Position numbers and translations under genes: made by a program
Notes under the pieces: model-generated
Seen by the model: the letters and a program-made list of their open reading frames with translations, nothing else
Told to the model about the DNA's origin: nothing
Database searches by the model: none
Shown: piece after piece, positions 1-12,581 of the stretch
Numbering within the stretch: position 1 is the stretch's first letter
How the letters are laid out: each line of letters starts with the position of its first letter
Source: Setaria digitata
Taxonomy: Eukaryota > Nematoda > Chromadorea > Rhabditida > Setariidae
NCBI GenBank assembly: GCA_003640385.1
Contig: RCAB01000022.1
Location: forward strand, 248,001-312,000
Length of the DNA: 64,000 nt
Reading direction: 5' to 3'

Positions 1-2283
1 TAGTATTTTCACACACATTATGGCTGAATCGTTACCACTTACTGTGCCTACATAAGCCTGTGAAAATGATACATCGTTGTATTATGCAATGTGATGTACC
101 CATATCCCCAAACTTTATTGTTCAGGCACATCAGATATTCTAAAGTAAATATTTGAACAACCATAAACAATAGCATTTCTGCGTTACCACAGTTGTAGTT
201 TAATGCAATTGATGCGGCACATTATTTATTCTTGAACGGTTAGATTTAAACTGAAAGTAAAGAAATTTACCATTACAATCTTAAAATTTAAAAAAAAGAA
301 CAATTTTTCAAGTCTAAATTCCTTTTTCGACTGCCTATAAATGCTTGATAATTATCTCATTCAAAAGAAATTTTGAACATTTCCTCCTCCACTAGCACAT
401 TTTTTGGCATTTATCACTTTAGGCATTATCCTGCTGAGTATCACTTTAAAGAATTTGAATGTAGCTTATGTTTAGAAAATTTAGCCTAGATTCTAAAAAA
501 GTGAAATTCAAATTAGCTGAAAACTAATTAGGATTGAAATGCAACTTGAAATTCTTTATGAAATCAACAAGTTAAATGAGAAGAAAAGTTATTAAGAATT
601 AACATGTTTGATAGAAATGGTTTAATTAATTGTCCGAAAGGATAAAATTCACTCACTTTTTTGACTGTAGCATATGACTCATAGATTGAAGATCAAACCA
701 AAATTTTCGAAAAACGGAAGCATAAATACAGATTGTGACTTCCTCTCAAATATATTCCGCGAGGTTTAGTTTTGATCAGCAAGGTAAATTTTTTAAAACT
801 ACCTCTAATAATGATGATAATCAAATAATCTAATGAAAGAATGGTTAACTCCGAATAGAAAAGTTACGTTTATTTTATTTCAAATTTTTGGGTCATCGCA
901 ACGTCTTCGCGCCTGAAAAAATGAGTTGTCGCTTTTCTTCCATAAAGAAAAAAGTCATTACAACCAGTCTGACCACTTTTTTACAATTTAATTTTTACCG
1001 AAATGATTATATAGTTTGAGTGCGACAGAAAAATATTTAATATGTTGCTTTACATCATAACATGATGAAAACTTGTTTCTTTGAATTAGAGGAAATTTTT
1101 TACAAAAATGCAAGTGAACTTTTTAATATTTCCGGTTTTTAGAGAAGTCTGGAGATAGAAAAATGGGAGTGATAAACATTCAGTGATTAATATGGCATGA
1201 TTCAGGGTAAGGATACTAGCATAGTGTTTGTAATTCCTTCATTTCTACGATGATAATCAATCTTAATTGCGCAGAAAAAGATTTCATAAACGGCAGCGTT
1301 GAGAACGGTGACAAATGAACCAATTATTCATCAACACTAAAAGTACTGGAGTAAAACTGTTAAGGTGCTAAGAGTGAGACTAATAAGGTGTTAATTAACT
1401 TAAGTTTAACACTTTAATAGCAGTTTAATTATCAAATAAACTATTTCAAAGATATGCACAAAAAAACAATATAGTGTACCACGGAATAAACACCTAAAAT
1501 AAATACGTTACTGGGAAGCAGAAGGAAAAGGAGAACGCTGGAAGGCAACTGATGAAACAGTGATGAAATAAAATTATTATATAGACGTACAACAAAAAAA
1601 AAAGAATTCAAAAGGTCAAGCAGAATAATGGAATAGGGACGTTACTGGGAGCAGAAATGTCAGCTGTTTCCGGAAGAACAAAAAGAAATAAAATAGCTGA
1701 ATTTTGGAATTTAAATTCCATGAAATTAAGCTCAAGGAATCAACAGATTTTGACATATTAAATTCTATATAATTCTTCGTGTCTTGTTCTTTGCTTGTTC
1801 AAATGATGATTCATGATGAAAGGCATTAATCTAGCCGAAAAACACCTGTTGAAGTTGTGACATAATCATTTGCAAGTTGCTGTTACTAGAATCACTGATT
1901 TATGACATCATTAATTCTTTTTAAGTCAAACAGTTACTTTACATGCTATCTGTAAAAGAATAAAATAGTAATGATGGCGGGGTGCTGAATTAATGAGATG
2001 TCATTGACTGCTGCCACCAGTTAATGTGAAAAAAGCAATAGTAATATGATGGTGGTGATGATGATAGTGGTGGTATCAATGAACAGGATAAAAAGATAAC
2101 AAAAGCAATAATAAAAATGAAAAGAGTACTGGTGATAGTGATGGTAATAATAGTAATTTCAATGGTCTTAATTCTGCTGATAATAAAGATATAGTGATGA
2201 AAATTGTAACAAAGCAGTAGAAGGTTAATGTAAGAGGATTTGTGATAATAGGTTCTGTATGCATTCATACAGAATCTATTATC

Positions 2284-2383
2284 GCTTTCAGAACTTGCCT
2301 TTTTAAGTAATATAGTTTAATGATATATATATATATATATATATATCATTAAACTATTACTTAAAAAGGCAAGTTCTGAAAGC
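2284..2383. repeat. Inverted repeat (hairpin) with TA-repeat core
   Basis: Two arms of about 40 bp are reverse complements, differing by a 2-nt indel, and flank a TA dinucleotide run. The left arm begins GCTTTCAGAACTTGCC and the right arm ends GGCAAGTTCTGAAAGC. It could fold into a long hairpin. It may be a small palindromic element or a replication/assembly product; the right arm is copied again at 2460-2520. Confidence 0.85.
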
Positions 2384-2520
2384 TTGATGGCTAGCTGTCA
2401 TCTTATNTATATAATGATATATATATGTTTAATGATATATATATATATATATATATATATCATTAAACTATTACTTAAAAAGGCAAGTTCTGAAAGCTTG
2501 ATGGCTAGCTGTCATCTTAT
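2346..2520. repeat. 61-bp direct duplication around a single N
   Basis: Bases 2346-2406 recur at 2460-2520 without a difference I can see. The first copy stops directly at the N at 2407, and a TA-rich stretch separates it from the second copy. This pattern fits two contig ends that overlap but were joined with an N instead of being merged, so the duplication is probably an assembly artefact. Confidence 0.85.
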
Positions 2521-2610
2521 TTTGGAAGATACGATGACAATGATAAAAGACCGTGCCGATGACGATAAGAATATAAGACTGTTTTCTTTACATGCTTGCT
2601 AATATTGGAT

Positions 2611-2987
2611 TTACTGTACTTCCGTTATTATTATTTTTCATGAGATATAAAAATAGGAAACACATGGCTAGGAAAATGTCTAGGTATGGTATAACATTTA
2701 AAGTGTGGATGTGGTGGTAGCGAAATTGCTTAGACAATTATTAACTGTTATGAAAAGTTGAACATAATTTTGATTTGAGAATGATTGTTCTCAGAAATNT
2801 TACTGTACTTCCGTTATTATTATTTTTCATGAGATATAAAAATAGGAAACACATGGCTAGGAAAATGTCTAGGTATGGTATAACATTTAAAGTGTGGATG
2901 TGGTGGTAGCGAAATTGCTTAGACAATTATTAACTGTTATGAAAAGTTGAACATAATTTTGATTTGAGAATGATTGTTCTCAGAAAT
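2611..2987. repeat. 188-bp tandem duplication split by a single N
   Basis: Bases 2611-2798 and 2800-2987 read as identical and meet exactly at the N at 2799. Two identical copies abutting one N are best explained as unmerged overlapping contig ends rather than a real tandem duplication. Confidence 0.9.
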
Positions 2988-5900
2988 AAAAAGCAATATG
3001 ATAAGAATTGTTTTCTCTGTGATAAAGTTAAGTCCGTTTATATTCGATAAAAATATGTTGCATCTTAAAAAGCACCAGCAAAAAATACGGATCAGATATC
3101 CATTGGTGACAGGATTACTGGGACAGGCTAAATAATGGCCAGTATAGCAGCAAATAATTTTGAAAATACTACTAAGAATGCTTACTCTTTATAGTCAGCA
3201 AATCATCCAGTCGAAGTTTCAATTTTCGACTATAATACAATTATAAATCATAGAACAATAAGTTACCGGCCGAGAGAGCAAGCTGATTTGTGAAACATCT
3301 ATCTAAAATAGGCGCTACAAGCTAAGATCCATGAGAAAGATGAACTGAAGGCTTCATCTTGCAATTCCGGAACCCCGGCTCATTCCCAGTCTTCACTCCT
3401 CCCTCTCCTTTAGAAAATCAACGTTACTATTGTATTGTTTTCTATTGTGAAACCTCTTTTGCCCTGGAAGACTTCCCCGCGTTACCCAGCCCACTCTTTC
3501 CTAACCAAACCCGTCCCTCTTCCATTCATTTTCAATCCATTTTGTTGGGTAACACAACTTCCGACTCATTTTCAATAGAAATTCAACGAGTTATCTGTCA
3601 TCTGAATCTCCTCCACAGTAATGCTATTGCCTTCTATACTCACTCAATTGCACATATTCAATCTTTTCATGTTTGTTCGTCCCTTCATTTATTTTTATCA
3701 TCGTTATTTCTGTCCAATTTAATCATTCTTCTAGACAGAATCCTATTGTTTATTGTTCGCTGTTGTTTACTCCCTAACTTTTATTCACCACAAAAGAAAA
3801 ATCTCATTTTCTTTTGCCTTTTTTTTATACACACTCTCCTCTTTTTCAAACAGCCTTAATTACAGCAAATTATTAAGTAAACAACTATCATCCTTTTGCT
3901 GCTCTTTGGCACTACGAAAATATTAAGACAAACTTACAAAAGTTCAGTAGGTAAAATAAATTAAATTTTATTGAGCATTGATTTATCGATGTTTACATTC
4001 ACTCACTATCTCTATTACTTTCTGTGCCAAATTTTATAATTCAGGAACGTTAAGATGGAAGTTCAGTTTTAAATCAGCCAGGGTTTTTAGAACCACTTCA
4101 TATTATTCATTTGAAATTCAATCTTCTAGACGGAAAAATAGTATTATTGTTTTATTTTTGATAAAATCTGGTTTAAGGCCCGGCAGACGTCATCTCTTCG
4201 GAAATAAATTTATAGAATAGCAATGTTTTTTTTTTGTTGAGCTACAAAATGAATCACTTAAAAAGTGCCAACTACGGTACAAAGTGATTCACTCAAAAAT
4301 AGTCGTTTTTTTTTTTTTTGTTCCCAGAAATGGGTAATAATATCAGCTGAAAAAATTCCTCAATTTAAAAAATTCTAAAGAAAATTTTCTGGTGTTTTGT
4401 TAAAATTGTACCTTCAGAAGAGACATTTCATTTAAATGCTATAATATAACAAATACCATTGTTGAGGAATTTCAGGCTTATTCTAAAAATTTTTAGAGCA
4501 ATAATAACTATCATTTCAAAAAAAAAAAAAATTAAATAGAAAACCGAAAACTTGATTTTTTTTTTTGACTGTTGAGACCTGAAAAAAGTGCATGTTTGTT
4601 TGTTTGTTTGTCGAAAATTGCAATGGCTCCAGATGTAATTATCTTAATTAGGCGTTTTACCTAGTTAATTCCGCAATCCACAAGCAAATTGATATTATTT
4701 CACTTTCAAAAAAATGGTAGTATTTTATTTTTAAAAAAAATAAAAAAGGCATGAAAATCTTTACTAGTTTATTTATAAACTTGTCACTCTGATTTGGACT
4801 CGTGTAATTAAAATATGCAAATCGTCAACCTGTTTTCTAGCGTAAACTTACAAGAAATGATTACTGATGTTTGAATCTTACTCTATTAATGATGCTGGAT
4901 CATTATTATTTGCCATAATTATGCAAATTAGGATTTGGGATTCTAAAATAGCGTATTTTTCAATAGATCATTTTCTTATTTATTTTTTCATCATCATTTA
5001 TTCATTTTTTTCCCAACTTTGACTTTTTCTTCGGAAACAATATCCCTTTTTCCAGGAACTTCTCGGGACAAACTGAGAAGTAAATGCATACGAAGGTCAC
5101 AACCTCGAGATTAAACATCAATTAACGCTACGGGAAGTCAGTGGTAAACAGAACTAAGTAACAAATTACCACTTTTAATTAGTAGTAATGCTCATCCAAC
5201 AATTCCAGCACTCTTTGAAGTCATGCAATCATTCATGTCTAATCTTGCAAATAGCGTGCATGCACATAAACATATATATACATGTACACGATGTGAGATT
5301 GCATTGCGATGTAAGGAAGTAATTTGAGTTGTTTGGAAACAACAGGGAAGGGATTGACGATGAAACTGAAGGGTTCGGCTATTTCAATCGTTGACAATTC
5401 TGGCCAGAAACTGTTGAGGACTGACTAAGATTTGATAAACAGTCCTACTTACAAATGGTAAAGCCGAAAGTTAAATTTGTGAGAAATATTTTAAATCTGT
5501 CCTAAATTATCACCATTTTAGTTTTGTTCGCGTTAGGTAATTTGAGTTATTAACTAGTAAACTTGTGACTGAGTTTGAAGAAAAACGGCAGTTAATTATG
5601 CTATTTTCAGACTAAATTCTACGATAAGTTCTTCGTAATATCTTGGAAATCGCCAACTTAGATATGTTTAGCTTTTATTCAATCTTCTATGTATCTTAAG
5701 CATTTCCACAGGAATACTGAATGAATTTCAAAGATCGCAAATAATTGAGAAAAGTATCGTTCTCTCTTCTTTTTCCATACCAAAAATTTGGCAATAAATC
5801 TAAAATTTATAGATTTTCGAGAATTTATGGCACACAAGCATCAGTATACTTTTTTTCCGCTGTTATTGAAGACAGCGTTGGATTACGGTAAAAAGATGAA

Positions 5901-7321
5901 GATATATATGGGTGTGTGTGTGCGGGTGCGTGGTGTGTACTTGTCTATCCGTTGTCTGTCTTTTCATTCCAATATTTTAGTGAAATGAACAACTGAGGCT
6001 TACCAGATAGCTATGACGTAGCTCTATGAAATAAGCAAAAAGGCCTTTCAAGCTTCTTGAAAGTATTCGAAAGATCGATTTTTTAATAATAGGACTAAAC
6101 AATAGTAAACAGATTTGAAGGCATAGATGGCACACTTCCGTAACTTAGGAAAATTTTAAATTTTGTCGATAAAAATGATAGTATTTTCAAGTGTGAATGA
6201 TGGACAAACCAGAATCAGTCAGTCTACCCTACACAATGTTTTGCTTTTGAAGTAGATTAGATTTTATCAATCCTTTCCGCTCTTGAGGGACCTCCGTATA
6301 TATTTTCTTTCCGAGGATATTACGGTATCCACTTGTTGTTTTAATCCAAATAGATGTGCAATTTTCTTCAACTTCGAAAATTCTTAAAATAAAAAACACT
6401 AAGCAAAAAGAATTCCCCAACAACAAATTCATGATATGCTTGTAAATAAACGTTTTGCATTGAAGCCAAACACAACCAACCGTACATTTATTATACCTAA
6501 CTTTAAGCTGCAGAAGTGCTATTATTTGTTTAAAGGAATCAAATGGATTGTTACTGCCATTAATAAAGACTGTAAAGATGGAAACTGAAATAGAACAGGA
6601 AATTCTTAAATTTGCAATATAAAAAGTAAGAAATTTTCGAACTGATGTCATGAAATAAAGTTGCAAAGTAAGAACAAAGCCAACAGTAGATTGCGTGTGA
6701 ACTGATAAACAATTCATTATTATTATGATGCAGAAAAAAAGAATAATTTTATTTGACTACACCGTTCAGAAAATAAATCACCGAAGGTACATTGAGAGCC
6801 AAAAGTTCCAATATTAATACTAATTTAAGTAATATTAGGGCCTATAGAATCATTTTAGTTTAAAAATGAGGTAAAATCCGAGAAGAAACTTGAATCTAAA
6901 AATGTTCCTCTTATGTTTGGGATGAATTAAAGAAAAATTGATATACGTTAAAAAATAGGAAATATTTGATAACTGAGCACTTATTGAAACAACTTTCGTC
7001 CGTTAGAATTAACTGTGCAAAGAAAAGAACTGTTGGATGTAAAATTAAAACTTTGAGGAAAAACAATTCGAGAAATTCCAAATGAATCAGATAAATAAGA
7101 AAAAGGAATGAGTAGAATTTAATTGTTAAGGAAAAGCTTAAAATGGATGGGAGTACAGTGAGGACGAAGTAAGTAACATCGATGGACTAGGAAACATATT
7201 TGGCGACAAAACAGGACAGCAATGCAGCAAACGGTGTTGACAATGTGGGGTAATAATGATAATATAATAGTATAGGGTGGGGCACCGGGGGATTCAGAAG
7301 CATTCAATACGGCTCTGTGTA

Positions 7322-7500
7322 TTCATTCATTTCATTTCATTTCATCAAGCAAAGAAGGGAAAGAAGAAAGAAAAATGTATTTGAATTACGATGAATGGAA
7401 TGGAAATGAATGAATGGAAAGGAATGAAAAGAAATGGAATGGATTGAAATGAAATCGATTGAAATGGAATAGAAGGATAGATAAATGAATGAAACATGAA
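7322..7500. repeat. Degenerate ATTTC / GGAAT pentamer repeat
   Basis: Bases 7322-7345 repeat TTTCA units, and 7388-7500 is dominated by variations of GGAAT and GAAATG. The array is imperfect and gives long spurious open frames on the minus strand. Confidence 0.7.
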
Positions 7501-10500
7501 CAGACATATCAACCACGGCGAGGAGCGCAACGAGTCGTATGGAAATCATTTGAAATTTTACAACAAAAGCTGTCAAGTCGATACACATTTCATTGAGGTT
7601 GCTGTTGCTGTCGCTCATCCAGCAGTGCAGCAAGCCGATGCATGCTGCGATAGATATTCGCAAGTGTGACAAGTGTCAAGTGTCGCAAGTGCGCGAAAAA
7701 CATTTGCAAGCTATCAGTTGCACAGAACTTTCTATATTCAAAACTAATAATTCTGCTCTTGTTGTTAATTACTAAGCGTATATTCAAGTAATTGAAACAT
7801 TAATTAGTTTTATGTACGTAGGACAAAAGTGGTTTTGTAAATATTGCAACATTTTTACCCGATTCATTTATTTGCAAATAATAAAAACATATATTAAATA
7901 AATTTAAACGAAGAAAAATATAGTAGAATATAATTAGGTCAGAACTCTACAGAATTTGAATGCCCAAATGAACATAGAAGAAACAGAAACAGTGAAAAAT
8001 GTATCAAAATAAATTTTAGTATGGTTATAATTTTATTTATATTTTAAATCTATTTTAATTTATTGATTCTTGATTATTTCGAAATGTCTATCTCAGGCTA
8101 CATTTGTGATTTCACTTTTGCCATGAGGAAAGGCTCTAATTTAACAAATCCGTTGTACTCTGAAACTTTAATTCAATTAAAGTCTTAATTTCTTACACAG
8201 TTACACTAAACATAATAATTTAAAATACTCATTATATAAATAAAATTATAATTACACTAAAATTTGAGGTAGGAGGAAAAGAGAATTGCCTTTTTCTTTT
8301 TTTAAATCACAATCATATAAATAATTAGTTTATTCTTTTAGTTAAAGTCAGCAAATACCATTTCAATCTTTTCCCATCTGTGTTTTGCCTTTTCCGAGGA
8401 AAAAATTGATGCTTTCCTTATAAATTCATTGCCGAAAAAAGGAAAAAAAAAACTTGTCGCCGTTTCCATTCAATTAGCGATTACTCTTTTTTCAATTTAT
8501 TATATGTATTTAAAAGAAAAAACTGCGTTCAGCTATTTTTATAGGTAACTGAAAATTTTAGAAAAAAAGGCATTTATGCAATATTAACCCAATGTCCTTT
8601 ACAAGTTTTTTATTTTTAAAATCAAATTTGAATGATGGGAGATATGAATTCATTGAAGTTGGCCATAACGAGATTGAATCACAGAATGAGAATCATTTGG
8701 AGTGCTGCAGGAGAAACATCGATGTCTGTGGATGTAATGACTTTATTAATATTTGTAAGTGAGTGAATGAGTATAAAGATGTGGTCGATAATCCCTGACT
8801 AATTGAAAGAAAGGAACTATCTGACCATAGTTGTAGTTCAGTAGCCAAGTCGGCAAATGTGACACATAGAAGCTGAAGCTCTTCATATCCATCTGCTCAT
8901 CTCAATCTCCTAATTACATTAGTAAAGTATTGTTGTTCATGTAGCAACTGCAAATCAGGCATTTTAAATCGGCTTATTTGAGCATGCTAATCGTTATTGT
9001 TTCAAATTTTATTTCATTCTAAATATGTAACATTCAAAAATTAAACTTCGCATTTTAATAAAAGCTAATATATATGGAGAAATTTGCACTTGCACATCTC
9101 TGAGATGCAACAGTAATGCTAATCTGTTAGAACAAATGCTGGCGCGATAGTGCAAGGTTTTAAATTGCAATATTTTATGAAATATAGAATGAAATCCCAA
9201 AGAAAGTAGTTCATTATATTAAGCCAATTTGATCGTGATCAATCAGTTCTCAGATTTTGCACAACTTGTTTCATATTTCACTGGATGAAAATCTTATAAT
9301 GAGATTGACGCAAGCAGTAGCCAATGTAGTGGTTTATTCAGAATGGACTATTTTAAGCATCATTGAACTCTTTTAAAAGCACAATGATGGAGTAATAATA
9401 ATCATAACAGGAAGACCTTTGAAAGGTGGAAACACGGCTCGATGAGCATCACTTCAAATGCAACTGCAACTGCTGGTGCGAGTACTGTCTGCCCTTCCTC
9501 CGTGGATTAGATTAGGTTGTTACGATTAAGATATTAAAAGGAATTAACGCTAGGGATTGGCATATAATTCCGAAATTAAGAAATTCAATCCAAGTATTTC
9601 AAGTTTGCACCGATTATTCAACACTGCAGAAAATTAATAGCACCTTATCATATTTACCTTTATTATTGATGAACAATTTGCTCTGTCAATAACTGTTACG
9701 CATATTAATAAAGCTTGTAATAACATTTCAATCCAATGCAAATTTGTTGAAATTTATCCTTATTCTTCTTACTTTTATGTGCGAATTCATTTCCGTTTCT
9801 CAGTAATTAATCTTTCTAATGATGTGCTAATAATAGAAGCCGTTGCTATGGTAGAGAATTGCTTTTAGTTTTACATTCAAGCATTCATAACATGCACATT
9901 CACTTAATTCTTTGCTTATTTTTCAAAATAAAAATTCTTTTTGCATTAACTGAAGTAGGTTCTATCGTTATATCCTAGGAATTATTGATTTTACGTAGTT
10001 ATTATAAGAAAAAAAAAATTGGATATATTTGATTCAGTCCGTCCATTAATCTAATTCTTAGCTTTGGCTAATTTAAGAATAATTATGTTTAATAAACTGA
10101 ATAATTTCAAAAGCATTTACCCACTTAATAATAAAATGTTGTACGGGTTGTCTTAGTGCATTTTATGTCAAAACCTTAACAATCATAATTCATTTTCACT
10201 TTTTATTTATTTTTTTTTTATTTGGAGCAGAGAAGTGGGATATGTTGCAGAGCTGAAAAAATTTTGAAGTTTTGTTTTCATATTTAATTTTGAAACTTTT
10301 GCAATACCAGAATTTGATTATCTGAGACTGAAAATTTAGATAAATGCATGAATTTTAAAATTTTCCTTCAAAACTGATATATTTTTATTTCCATCTTTAA
10401 AATTTTACGCTTCTCTTCGCCCCAACAAAAAAATTCTTTCCAATTTTCTCCAGTTTTTATTATAGCTCCCTCTAATTAGTATATTTTATCGAAATGTTTT

Positions 10501-12542
10501 GTCAAGACTAGCTGTTCGCATATAATTAGCAGCAATAGCAGCTGATGTAACTGCTCAAAGGTAAAGCGCCAGAAGACTAGTTGCTTTTGTCCTATTCCTC
10601 TTTTATCTTACTAATTTTCAGTAGTCCTAGTTTCTTTAGAGCTAATTAGGTGCTATTAACATTCCCACTTCTGTTTTCCTTTCCCGCCCCCTTTCCTCCG
10701 TCTTTCCTTCCTTCCGTTTTTTGCTTCCATTAAAGGAAACCCTTCATTTGACATGGTTATATTTGTCTCCGAACTTCTCATACTTCTCTTACCATGCTTA
10801 CTAATTGATTCAACACAGTCAACAAAGATGGAAGACAACCTCTTTCTCAAAAATTTGTGAAATAGATGAAAAAATGCGAACGAAATATGAAACAAATTGT
10901 TGGGGCTAAGCTAATTAACTTACTTTTAATGAGAACCAAGTCTCAGGTCTCCCTCATCTGTTCTACACTTGGAAATTTATTTTTCTATACTAACTAAAAA
11001 AAGAATTTATCGTAGACACTTACGTCACAATCTTTTGAAATTTAGTTTGATGCAATTATATCTATGCGAAGAGCATACAAAACATACAAAAAATCTAAAA
11101 GAGGCATGCTTTCAGTGTTATGCAAATGAGCACCTGAACTGAACCACTCAACAGGATGTCGTTGTTCTGAATCCTGCTGGCAGCTTCATCGAATGCTACA
11201 GAATTTTCAGTATCATAAATGACACCCATGTGCTATTCATGTCCGGAAAATCACAAATTCTATGACTGAAAGGCAAGAAACTTACGTGAACCTGAAGGCG
11301 TCACTTTTTAATAGTTGCAGAGGGATGTTGGATCGTGAATTAATTACTAATGTTCGACATGCAATTAGCCAACGCTATGACTAAACCGATCTAGGATCAT
11401 TAAACATTCGATATGATTTAGCAATCTACAAGCCAAAATCTTTTTTTGCAATAAATAAAGCTTTATTGGATACAAATGATTTGATAACGCATACTGTGAA
11501 GTATCAGTAAACAAATGTAAACTTTATAAAGCACTGTTAGCACACTTGTCCCTTCATTATTATTTACACATTTTTATTAAAATTTTAAAAATTTTTTAAC
11601 GAAAATTACGGTACTCGCTATTTGATTCTAAGAGTAATCAATCATGTGCAATAGGGACGGTATGAGGAGAATGAAGAACGATTGTTGAGACGATATGCGG
11701 TTCAAGGAGGTCATCAAACTCCCTTAATCCACTTGAAAATATGGCACTTTTATACTGACTGATGAATAATTATGCATTTTTGGACCGAAAACTGCTAGTC
11801 TCAAAATGTGACAGGGACATTTCACAAAAAAAAACTTAGCATTTGTTCTGTGTTCTATTCCAATTCATTAATTTCTTTGTTTTCGTGCTGATTTTTAGAG
11901 ATCATTGCAACAGTTCAGTTTTAATGCATCAAAACACTGAATATAATAATTGCTTAATACAAATCTTTCAACAATAGTTTTCAATAAATCCTCAAGTTCC
12001 CAACTATTTTGTAATCTCTTTTTTTCAAATTATCATCAATTTGACCACAACATGAAATTTTTAAATCAGAAGTATGATATTTTTTTTTTTTTTAAGGAAA
12101 GAAATTTCGATTCAAAGAATATTACAAATTTTAGCTTCAGTTCAGATTTCAAAATATTGATAAAACTAAAGGTTTACAAAAACAAAAATTCGAAATATGG
12201 GAGTGGTAAATGAGAAGCATAAAAAGATAGGAGTTATCAGTGCTTTAGCAACCTATCGCTGATACATCTATCAACGAACCAATCGTGCTCATTCGTTGAG
12301 CTTTTGCACATTTTACTTTCTTAGTGATAATTCAGTAAAGTTCCAATTTGCTGATGGATTTTCTTCTGCTTTGAAACAATTTCATTCTAAATTTTGCAAT
12401 TAATTTAAAAAATTTTTTAGCTTTGCTAGGATAACCAGATTTTGCTTTGAATATAAGGTTTTAGAAGTGATATACAAGGAGGAAGAGGGAGATAAACACA
12501 TGATTAAATTCATTGTACAATTAATTTTTTAGAACTTGTCGT

Positions 12543-12546
<4 letters not shown>

Positions 12547-12580
<34 letters not shown>

Positions 12581-12581
12581 N
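12547..12581. repeat. TA dinucleotide run ending in an N
   Basis: About 17 TA units are followed directly by the N at 12581. The run probably broke the assembly, so its true length is unknown. Confidence 0.85.

Noticed and set aside
3359..3859. 166-codon plus-strand open frame
   Set aside because: The stretch is very rich in T and C, which suppresses stop codons; the product is low in complexity near its end and matches no family. I see no splice context.
7337..7672. Ser/Phe/Ile-rich open frames on the minus strand
   Set aside because: They are produced by the degenerate GGAAT-type repeat and read similarly in more than one frame.
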